From Angiostrongylus vasorum (taxonomy: Eukaryota; Nematoda; Chromadorea; Rhabditida; Metastrongylidae), in contig JADANN010000383.1 of NCBI GenBank assembly GCA_018806985.1, positions 620,001 through 684,000 of the forward strand: DNA of 64,000 nucleotides, read 5' to 3'. Position numbers and translations under genes: made by a program. The notes beneath the pieces were generated by a model. The model was not told where the DNA came from and did no database searches. It was given only the letters and a program-made list of their open reading frames with translations. Position 1 is the stretch's first letter. Each line of letters opens with the position of its first letter. Shown here one piece after another: positions 11,330 to 21,133 of the stretch.

Positions 11330-11595
11330 AGTCAGATTACGTCCACATAGAAGCACATGAAGCTATGAAGGCTTATCTTCGCAGCGACATGTGGAGAAAA
11401 TCATGGAGTGATCTTGGAGATGTTGCTACAGTCGTAGAATGCTAAATCGTGGGGTATGCGCGCATCTGTTGTACATTATACACGCAGGCACGCAAATGTG
11501 CTGTCTTTTCCGGACAACAGAAACTAAAGAATGTCACGGAAATAGCAGTTTATTGGGCCTACAAGCTTTTCCCTGCCTCTGCGGCTTCGACCATA
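11330..11595 (+). repeat. 240-bp direct repeat, copy 3
   Basis: The fullest copy. As in copy 1, it ends at a CCTCTGCGGCT junction with RTE sequence, so repeat and RTE piece seem to have been duplicated together. Confidence 0.75.
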
Positions 11596-11599
11596 CTCC

Positions 11600-12210
11600 C
11601 TCTTCGCTAGATATTCTTTTACCCATTTCTCGACTTCATAATGAAAACGATCCTGTTAGACCAGTTGACTGTGTCGATTCAGCACCGCGCTCGCGGTGGG
11701 CGGTCTCACTACCAGTGCGCTAACCAAACTTTTTAGTACTATTATGTCTTTAAAATAGTCGTAGTCAAGTTTTAAATTCGTATTGCATCGTATTTCCCAT
11801 AATCTATGGCATTCTTTCAAACATAGCTGCTACAGTACTTACTGTTCTAGGATCGTTTGAATCTCGCTTTCCTCCAGTAGCATGATACTGGTACCAAGCT
11901 TATCTGAAGAATCGAATACTGTAGAATCATTTTAATGGGCTGGTGAATGCAGTGCAGAGTATGCACTGCATGCATTTACGCATTTGGGCCTTTTTGAACT
12001 GAAAACTTGAAGCCCTATTATTAAGGAATTCTTCAGATGTTGCAGAATTTACTTAAACAGTTGCAAGAATATCTGTCTACTCGATACGCGGAATCTCAAG
12101 ATACCAGAGGAAGCTTAAAATAGTACTCTCAAGATGTGGTGCATGTATTTATTATTTATTCCATTTATTCATTTTATTTTACTTTATGTGACTCGTCTTC
12201 ACGTCCGCTG
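11600..12210. other. No gene seen
   Basis: AT-rich sequence without supported exons. A short direct repetition of TGCAGTGCAGAGTATGCACT lies near 11.95 kb. Confidence 0.4.
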
Positions 12211-12214
12211 TGCA

Positions 12215-12400
12215 AATCCCAGCAGTTCTCACATTCGATTCGTATCCCAGCATCCACTGTCCACGAAGATCTTCCAACTTTTACGTGTGGCTTCGGTTGA
12301 TGCTTGAGGATTTCATCTTGAATGTTGTAGAATGCTGGTCCAACAATTCTTCCTGGAGTCCTGAGATAGCCGGGCCGAAGCGTTCTCAGGTGCGTATATA
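12215..12400 (-). repeat. SINE-B copy, tail part
   Basis: SINE-B has a tRNA-like head and a tail with TATCTCAGGACTCC, a CAGCATTC block, AGCCACACGTAAAAGTTGGA and GACCTTCGTGGA. This minus-strand copy covers the tail. Confidence 0.65.
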
Positions 12401-12593
12401 TTTTACTATTTGCATATTATTCCACATATATTTTTTGAAGATATTTTCGTTCTTCCAGCACTTAGGATCACTCTTCTGCATTCTACTTAAGTGAAAAGGA
12501 TGTCGAAGAAGCTAAGTTGTCGTCTTAAACAAAAATTCTGCTTTTGCAGTCAGTTTTCATTTTCATTTGGAACATATTCAGTTAACATTTCAG

Positions 12594-13048
12594 TATCAAA
12601 TAAGACGTGCAGCGTTTCGTTTTTTCCAATTAATTGGAGACGCTTTTGCTGTACTATCAGTTGAGGGTACGTAACTTCCTTTTGTAATAATTCGATCGGT
12701 TGGAAAGCAAATCAAATTACTTTCTCGGCGTTAACAGTAGATTACTTTTATAGGAAACATTAAAGTGTTGCTGAATCACTACATCCGGTTAAGGCCATTG
12801 CATTCCACCCTCCATGCAGTTCATTTACTGTTGGTGGTGAGTTTCCTTAGATGCTACACATTTCTTTCCTAGATAGATGCTTATCTTTACTTTCAAGCAT
12901 GCTTTTCCTGTTGTTCATTTCTTCATCTTACCATTGGAACAGTTTGCTTTTTCTATCTTCTCAGAGATTTTATACCCAGGATCGGAGACTGTGGTTAATT
13001 TTTGGGATCCATTCAGTCGTCATAGCACTGGTTAACCTTGACAGCTGA
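12594..13048 (+). CDS. Unrecognised splice-bounded exons
   Basis: Three candidate exons join in phase: 12594-12666 (acceptor TTTCAG, donor GTACGT), 12754-12836 (acceptor TTATAG, donor GTGAGT) and 12980-13048 (acceptor CCCAG, ending in TGA). They read about 74 residues, beginning YQIRRAAFRFFQLIGDAFAV and ending HSVVIALVNLDS. The composition is partly hydrophobic and no family is recognised. An alternative third exon at 12873 would need a 36-base intron. No initiator Met was found, so 5' exons must lie upstream or the model is wrong. Strong splice sites and consistent phase are the only support. Confidence 0.35.
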
Positions 13049-13574
13049 GTGTCTTTTCTGGAATCGTCGTTAAGCCCTTGATCTATCATTCTTTTGTGTT
13101 ATTTATAGGTTCCAAACATTGATCTCTCAGTTTCACTTAATATTGACTGATCACAGTTGACCATTGCATCGTCCTTTATGTATGAGAATGTAAGACAGCA
13201 AAGAATCAAATGCCAGAGAACACCGTTACGGTTAGGCCTCTCACTGATGCCGAAAGCAAACCCTTGTAGAACGTAAGAAAGACTGAATTCTTCAATCATT
13301 TTTTGATTTCCATATATTTGTGATGTATTCTGATTTGAAAGTACTATTAAATTCATGTTCGACCTATACGCCTCATGTCAATAAATATGGAATTCACAAA
13401 TGTTTATCTTTGAAATAGACAACATAATTTGAAAGTTAAAATGTGCCCAGTAGTGCTGGCTTTCGACAACTGTAGATAACTTGTCGATTATTAGAACTAT
13501 TTAACAGTTGAATATTTGGTAGACGGAGGGTGGGACTATGTAAAGATTGTACATGGTTTGTCCAAACTGTCTCA

Positions 13575-13760
13575 GATTTAAAAAGGATAAAAGCTCTTGG
13601 CGTTGATCAATCCCTTAGGGATGCGCCATGCTTTCGACTTCATTAACTATCGTTGAAGGTGATTGAATGCATATCTGGCCTTTACAATGACTTTGCGGTG
13701 GCTTTGCCGATGTACTCGGTCAGTGCTACTCTCTTTCCAAACAAGTCTGATACCAATAAA
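13575..13760 (-). repeat. SINE-A copy
   Basis: Minus-strand tail and body: GGCGTTGATCAATCCCTTAG, then GCATATCTGGCCTTTACAAT read on the plus strand. The tRNA-like head is not preserved. Confidence 0.65.
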
Positions 13761-14398
13761 CCAGCCTTGTAGGGATGTGAGGAATAGAGTTTTTCCCGAG
13801 CGACGCTTGTCACAGTATCTGCGTTGGGCAAGTTACCGAGTGTTGACATCAAGTGCACGGAAGAATTCTGGGCGCCAAGATAATAAACCAGTGAGAAAAA
13901 GCATCCCCGTTTGGTTCGTACTGGTCCGTCGGGTAGCTGCATGTGATTGTTTATAATGCACACCAGCTCGTTATGTGTTAAGCTGAACAAACTCCACCTT
14001 GTATGTAAAACAGTCGGGCCTGCAGCTGAAAATGCAAGGGACGATTTTTCATTCGTAATGATTCCATTTTTTATTGCACTATTCTCGCTCACTAACTTAA
14101 AGATCCAGTTGTGCCTATTCAGATGAGAAGATTAAGAAGGTTAACGTAGTATGAACAGTACCAAATCAGAGGTTTTGAAGGCTTTTGAGGAAACGCTGAC
14201 AGTTTAGTGGCACTGTTTTTTTAATGAGAAGAAATGCGACTTTCACTTTGTTGGTCCAAAGGAGGTCAGTTGTTGCTCTTTGTGTGAAGTTCGTTCCAAA
14301 TACGATGTGATGTTAATAATGAAGTATTTCAGCGTTTGCTTCCCAAATAGTCATATAAGTAACAATTATTAAATAAAATCAGAGGCTTGAGTAATACT
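13761..14398. other. Unassigned; one minus-strand open frame
   Basis: A minus-strand frame of 136 codons (14092-13682) runs from here into the SINE-A copy, so at least its 3' part is repeat-derived. No motif or splice framing supports it as a gene. Confidence 0.3.
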
Positions 14399-17300
14399 CT
14401 ACGATGTATCAACACAGCTATCGTTCAGTTTCGGATAGATATCATCGTATGGATACCGACAACATTCGGTTTTGATGTTGTATGATTCGGCAGACAGCGT
14501 TTCGTTCACTCGTAAATAACAACAACCGCGTCCGGCTCCTTTTGGAACGGCACCATTACAACAGAAATGCGTTCGTGATAGATATTCGACGCTTGTGCCA
14601 TTGTTGTAAGCACAACATGAATCCGCTTGACTTCTATCGAACACCGAAAATAAGTCAGAGGAGTTCATCAATAACAAACCCACTCTGACCACCTTCTAGA
14701 AAGCGCTAAATCCCTCTTCACTTCTCGTTTCACCTTTTCCCCACTCTTTCAGTGCAACTCTCCAGCCTAATACTTGTCCTCATCTTTCATTGGTTTTTTC
14801 TCTCTTCCTCTCTTTCTCTTTCTCAGTTCGTCCACTAATCATTTCCTATGTATTGAGTGCATCTACTACTTTCTTTCCACTCCTATTTCCTAGCTACTTC
14901 TTCTACCCTGGGAACGACACATCTATTTCTGCCAACGTCACATTCGGTGCTACCTTCTCTTTCATTCGCTTCTGTTCTCACTCATTCAGTGTACCTTTTC
15001 GATAATATTACTCTCTTCCTTCGTTGCCTCATTTTTTCTCCATCTCAAGCTCTTATTACCATCTATTCATCCCTTTTTCTCGTGCTGAATACCCGCACTC
15101 TGCTTGCCTTCAGTTTTCTGCTCACTATTTTCATATTTCAGCTATTCCTTTTGTTCCAGCACGATTTCTAGGAAACAAAAAAAAACTACGGAGTAGAGGA
15201 CTGTTTGCATCACCTTATTATCACAACAAATCTGTTGGCGACCTCCATCGAATGCAGACGGTCCGCAGCATACGTCTGTTGGTGAAACGGCCCCTGATAA
15301 AGGGAAAATAACACGAAAAACCCGTACAACGAGAACTGCACAAAATAGAAGGAAATAAAGAAGGGAAAATATGAATAATATACCATATAACTGATAAAAG
15401 TGACGCTACGAATTCAAAGAATGATTGTCTGTTACAACATAACAGGAAAAGAAACGGTGATGTCTCCATCACAAAAAAGTTCAGGAAAGTTGAACCCACC
15501 GTGTGAGATTTTCATCACAACATAAAAACAAGGATTCTGCTCTTTGAATACACCGCACTGCCACAACAGTCTCCGTTCATAACGTTATGAACCTGAAATT
15601 GATCATTAGAAAAGAAATCTTAAGGTGGTTAAAAATGCAAAAATGTGACATTCAATAATCGGCGGTAATTCTGAGCATCAATAAGCATATGAAAAATTGA
15701 ACGAAGTCAATGATTCATTGTGTTTATCAATTATACGCCATCGGAATCGCTCATGCCCAGAAGGAGCCCCCTTGATGTTCTCATTAGGAGACTTGCCGAG
15801 GGTACATTTGTGCCATAACATTAATGCGTGAGTGTCTCGTTATATTTTTTTCCAACAATAAGAGGTCTTCACATTAGTAACACAATACTCGCTTTTTTCT
15901 AAGATTCCTGAGTTTTCTAAAATAAGACAAAACTTGTCATGATTGTCTTACAAACGGTTTTAGTCTCTGTAATCAGCTAGTTAAAGAAAGAGGGGAATTT
16001 TACGTAAAATGGACGATTTTCCAGGAACTGAAAGAAAGCGAAATCGGTGGGCATTTCAGCTTTTGAAGAATGAGTCCTGCTAATGCAGTGCTTTATATCT
16101 GCTTTACATCGCTTAGTGAATAAACGGTTAAGAGCAAAAATAAAATTGCTAAGGACCACTAACAGTTCCATTGCAACATGTCTGATCGTATTTTAGCACA
16201 TCGTTTCCACAACAAAGATCCGCAAACGATGAACCGCCTTGATTTCGTTCTCTAAACATTAAACAACTTCACCGTTAACATCTGAACAATATGATTTTGA
16301 AACGACCTGCTAAAAGCTGTAAGTTGGTGATGCTACTGCCGGCGGAGTTGGGCCCACAATTATGCTTTCCTCTGGTTCACGTGTTACCCACTGCACCACT
16401 GAGAGAGAACCTTACTTTGCCTTTTCTCCCAGTCAGTTTTTTACGCTAACAGTGTCATTACTAATCACCCGTCAAAGGGAACGATCTGTGGAATGACTAC
16501 AACCTCATCTTAAAACTGGCATAGAGAAAGGTGAAACGAAGGGCATAGTGGTGCGGGTGTAATGGGTGAGCCTCCGGAAAGGGAAATTGCGGGTTTGAAT
16601 CTGGCCTGTGATCCAAAGTCTCTAAATATATCTCCGCATTATTGTGGTTACGGAAGAGAGTGTGTTCTACCTAACTAATAGTATTTTTAGAACTACTGCA
16701 TCATTTTTGAAGCTGTTCAGAGTTAAAGACTCCAACAGAAATGAAAATGAAGTTCAGATGTTTAAAATTCGCTCTATCGCTTTTAATTTTCCATCTATCT
16801 GACAAGCACGAGCTTCCACCTTCAATACGTACTCTTCCAGTATACAGATTTTGGCTTCTAGTGCTTTGAGAGACTAGCCTTGCTCTTTGTGTGGTAGTCA
16901 TCGCTAAAAGGAATGTATCTATGAAAGATTGACATGTCTTTCACTAAGAAATGTGTTGAAGTTGACGAACGAATCAAAGCAATCAAAGTACGAGAAGCTT
17001 TCTTAAGAATCGAAACGAGAGCCCGTTAGCCAGGAAAATCAGCAATACATTCGGAGATATCGTCTGGGCTAATGGACAAAATATGGCTTGTTCAACTGCT
17101 TTTATTTGCGATTTAGGAACCTCGGCAAAAAAAAATGACAATAGCAGAATTCCAGAGGCGCATAAAGTCAGCATGTCATCTTGGTTTAACGAGATGTCAT
17201 GATTGTTATTCAAGAAATTTTGTAGATTCCAAAAGATTTTATTTAAACTAGGTTTACTTTGAAATGAGACATGTCTTCTTAACTTTTATTCACTATCTAC

Positions 17301-18687
17301 TCTTTTTCCATGGCAGGGTGCTGTGTAAAATACAACCAGAGTGACGCTCACAAATGATCAAAATTTACGAATTCAATTTGGGTTCGAATCCCTGATTACC
17401 GTTACCGGTATCTCAGGTGCTTTCCAACCGAGACCCTTGACTTCCGTTTCTCTCAAACAGCTTTTTTTTCTCCTTTACAGAATCGATAGACTAAAAACAT
17501 TGCTGAGAGCAAGGCAACGCAACGGCCTCGGTTGGTGTTGTGAACAGCACATCCGCTAACGCCAAGGGTTTTACTACTCGTGGATTCGAAGTCCAACTGA
17601 GGTTCGGAATTTTGCTCATTTCTCATTTTCCTTGTGGTTGAGATATATTGGTTTAAGATCCAAAGCAACGGTCATTTACGTCTCGTGTGAGTGGAAATGA
17701 ACCCTTGTCGGTCCATAATGTCAATGAGAATTGACACATGGAGCATCTGTCGTGGAATTATCAACGTTGAACGCTTCGTTCTTTTCATACTGCATTCTTC
17801 GGACTTTGTCTATTTTGTCATAAACTTCCTCATCATGTCCTGATGGCCTAATGCAGTCGTCATCTCTATGTAAAAATTCATGGCTGAATTAAAACCACCG
17901 CGCCGATCTGCATAGTGGAATAAAAATTGCATCTACAATTTAATCTCTTCTCTTCAGTGAATGCAAAAAACGGAACCATCATTGTCGCTATTACTAAAAA
18001 GTTCTGGAAACCAGTCCAAACAGAAGAATGGTTGTATTGTCAATATTATTATAACATGACATCATCGTGTTTTTTTGTTCGAAAAATTGAACATTCTGGA
18101 GTGTTAGTGTTCACTGCGGTGATCCTTAAATGAAAGAAAGATTAATGTTAGACAATTCATCACTCCACCAAAGTAAAATTTCAACTGCCCTTAAGTACAT
18201 GAGGTTTACCTTAACTTAACTTGCTTCGATCGTTCACGTTAAAAGGTAAAAGCAGAAAGGAAAAAATGTTCAGCGTTGACCAATCCCCTTAGGGATTCAT
18301 TCGATACCACTCACAGTGTCGTAAAAAATCATTGAAAGCACGTTCGCCGAATACAATGACTTTCGGAAGCGCGCTAATATGTCAGCTCAGTATTTTTTAT
18401 TCTTCTAAGCATGTGTGGTACCATTTCGCCGGCTCCGAAGGGATGAAAGGTTTGGTTTGTTTTGGGTACGAATTCGAACCAACGACCAAAGGTGCATTGG
18501 AGGGTATTCCTAACCTCTGCACTAGAAACACCCTTTTTTGCATTATCGTACCGAATTACACCTTCACAACATATTTGCGTGAAAGTATTATATGGATGAA
18601 GTGCACAACACGCAATTCCGAACAACTCGTCCACTTTCTCGAACGTTCGACATGTGCCCGCATCACCACCGCAGCAAGCCTTCACCT
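14399..18687 (-). CDS. Cysteine-pair (galaxin-like) repeat protein
   Basis: Exons read from high to low: 18687-18552, 16251-16164, 15592 to about 15540, 15293-15214, and 14695-14399 with a TAG stop. The protein is built of spaced Cys-Cys pairs: ACCALHPYNTFTQICCEGV, LCCGNDVLKYDQTCCNG, GDCCGSAVYS, DVCCGPSAFDGGRQQICC, and in the last exon CC at four points (DSCCAYNNG, HFCCNG, RGCCYL, TECCRY). Pairs followed by G and a Y/D-x(4-6)-CC spacing resemble galaxin-type repeats of secreted or extracellular matrix proteins. The first two junctions and the last one agree in phase. The third exon is a problem: the expected Cys pair after SKSRIL appears one frame off behind a run of five T, so there is either a frameshift or an error. 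The N terminus and signal peptide were not found. Family assignment is by repeat pattern only. Confidence 0.6.
14700..15213. other. Intron of the galaxin-like gene
   Basis: Pyrimidine-rich on the plus strand (TCT/TTC runs), which makes spurious open frames there. No exon seen. Confidence 0.5.
16330..16665. repeat. Two SINE-C-like copies, head to head
   Basis: A minus-oriented piece (16330-16480) and a plus-oriented piece (16440-16665) meet near ACTAATCACCCGTCAAAGGG. They lie in an intron of the galaxin-like gene and are strongly diverged. Confidence 0.45.
17380..17545 (-). repeat. SINE-C-like relic
   Basis: Weak match to the minus-strand form of SINE-C (compare 42.88-43.06 kb: CCAACCGAGACCCT and an AGCAGTT or CAGCTTT block). 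Low certainty. Confidence 0.3.
18250..18540 (-). repeat. SINE-A copy, diverged
   Basis: Minus orientation. The plus strand reads TCAGCGTTGACCAATCCCCT at the tail and GGGTACGAATTCGAACCAAC in the head, near a B box. It sits right downstream of the first galaxin-like exon. Confidence 0.6.
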
Positions 18688-19262
18688 CTAAAATTCAACA
18701 GATAATTTTGCTACACGATTTCTTTTTTCGTAAATGCTACACTGCTTTCTGGGATTACTCATAGCTACAGCAGTAATCCTTCTGGTGGATATGAAAACTA
18801 TGTGAAGACAAATACCTTTCAGCAATTCGTTTTATGGAAAAAGAATTGCACGAGAACACTGGAATACAAAACAAGAAAGGTTTTATTGACTTTCCTCCGA
18901 ATGGATCTCGTGCAGATTTCGGAGTTCGGTAACCCTAGTTCTTTCTGTTTGATAGACGGGCCTATAGCGATAAAGTCCACAATGTTTTTTTTCAATCATT
19001 CATTTTTGCTTCAAAGAAAGGAAGTTCTATGACCTAAGGACTGGTCCCTACGCATAGCCAGTCTAGGTGAACAGAGCCCTGTCAGTGGTTCCTATTATGT
19101 CGACAATACGAAGAAAATTCTCATAATATAGAAAGCGCAGTGGGACGGCTGTTTGTTCCTCTACTTCTACCTATCCAAACAAAAGCACTTTACGGAAATT
19201 GTTGAAAGCACAAAACACACACTTATTTGGGAAAAGCATTTGAAAAGCAAAACGACACATAC

Positions 19263-19382
19263 CAAGTTGACCAGAGGTACGCAGAAAAGAGTATAACGGT
19301 AAAAATCAGAATGGTCAGCATGATGTGAACCACGGTAACCATTATCCCATTCGAGCACCACCATGTTTGATTATCGAACCGG
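19263..19382 (-). CDS. Candidate exon with a membrane segment
   Basis: Bounded by TTTTCACAG and donor GTATGT. One frame is open and reads RFDNQTWWCSNGIMV followed by about 23 hydrophobic residues (VVHIMLTILIFTVILFSAYL). It lies 0.6 kb upstream of the galaxin-like exons on the same strand, but its end phase does not fit the next exon, so either a small exon is missing or it belongs to another gene. Confidence 0.35.
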
Positions 19383-21133
19383 CTGTGAAAACAATGATGA
19401 AATCGTAGTGAACGACTGGGATTCAGCATTATGGTATTAGTAACACTTTTATACTCTTGCTTGACCTTATCTTATTTTATATCCCTATCTTTAATTATCT
19501 GTAGGGAAGCGCTTAGCGCAGTGGTTGATGTTATCATATGTTAATATATCATACTACAATACACATATGGTAATTAGTTCAATCCCAGCCACCGTGCAAT
19601 CTTCGCTCTCAGTCTCTACTGGCTCAGCAAATCTGCGCTGCACTTGTTTGTGAGAGCAAAGGCACCAAGTCGTTCAAATTGGTCAATAAGATATGACATC
19701 GGCACAATAGCAACGAAGCATGGCAATTCTTGACGACAATTTGCAGTTATAAAGATACTATTTTATGTCATTCATTTACTCTTAATTGGGTTTTTCTTAC
19801 GGAGATATTGTGCCCGTTGTCAGCTCAGATAACATTACTAGAAGATGAACCTCTCACTGGACGCCGAAGGTGCACATGCAGAAACACCCTTAAACCATAA
19901 GAAATACTTAATCACTGAATGCCACATAGTGGACCGTAGACGATGAGTTGCTCGGCTTCAAATGGATGTGTTATGCCTTAATATCCAATCAGAATTGTAG
20001 AAGTAACTGAATGCGTACCTAATCCGTATAATAAATTAAAGGTCCCATCGATGTTTCAAGTCTTTTCACTGTACGAGATTAGTCTGGCAGCACTTTGATG
20101 ATACTAGAGGGATGCAAGGCTTTGTGAACTATTTTATTGGGATCGGACCAGTGACTATATGTGTATTACACCAACGACAACTAAGCCACATAAACATAGT
20201 ACCATGCTTAGTAAGAGTTTTTCTTACAGTTGACTGGAAATTCACAGACATGGTCAACCAAGTTATTGCTGCTTCCTATCGCTCTTACAGCGACTTCATT
20301 TAAACGATTTTGACCAAAGAAGTGATTGAGTGGAAGAAAATTGTTGAACCATTTTCTTTTTTGAACTAAGGTACCACTTTTTAGGCCTAAAGACAACCAT
20401 AGTAGCGACTTTCAGTAAAGCCTTCGAAAATGATATGAAAGTAAGTACCTTTCAGTAACTCATTTTATGAAGAAGAATTGCGCGAGATCAATGAACTAGA
20501 AAGAAGAAGAATTCTTTTATTGACTTTGAATACATATGTATTAGAAGATCAGCGAACACCTTTAATGGTCAATCTTGTATACATCTGACGATTTACAGAT
20601 TGCGGTTATCATAGGCTCTTATGTGCAACGAAGGAATGTAAGGAAAAGTACAAATTGAAGAAGATGAAGATGAAGATGAAGATGAAGAACAATAATAGTA
20701 ATAACAGGAACAAAAAAAAAACAAGGACAAGACAAGAAAGTATAAGAACTTCAAAAAGAAAATGAAGAAAGTAATGATTTTAATGGTAACGATAAGAATG
20801 ATGATGTTGCTCACGATGAGCATGAAAGGAACGAAGGACACTTTTTTCTATCGTGATGATACTACTTAGGTGAAAAACTACTACGGAAAAATCAATAGTC
20901 GCTAAGAAATAAGCTCATCGGTCATCAATTGGGAAAAATTGCTCCATCATCGAAAACACAACAAGAACTACGATCAAGGTATTACATTTAAACGAATCGA
21001 CTAACAGAATCTGATCTCAGTTCAAATTTACAATTAACATGACGACATCGCTGCTTTTCATTTATTCAATTTTTACTAGATCTCATTTCAAAGAAAAAGG
21101 TCTGAAGTACTATGAGTGTTGGATCCACACCAT
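19383..21133. other. Between galaxin-like gene and ptps; little assignable
   Basis: Holds a tRNA-like SINE head at about 19503-19600 (TTAGCGCAGTGGTTGATG and TTCAATCCCAGCC), a GATGAA microsatellite, and a diverged duplication of a segment at 18.80-18.89 kb located at 20.44-20.53 kb. Confidence 0.4.
20658..20688. repeat. GATGAA hexanucleotide repeat
   Basis: About five units of GATGAA inside a purine-rich stretch. Confidence 0.9.

Noticed and set aside
13682..14092. 136-codon minus-strand frame
   Set aside because: Its 3' part reads through a SINE-A copy and no domain is recognisable in the rest.
14790..15171. Membrane protein on the plus strand
   Set aside because: Pyrimidine-rich intron of the minus-strand galaxin-like gene gives Phe/Ser/Leu-rich frames by composition.
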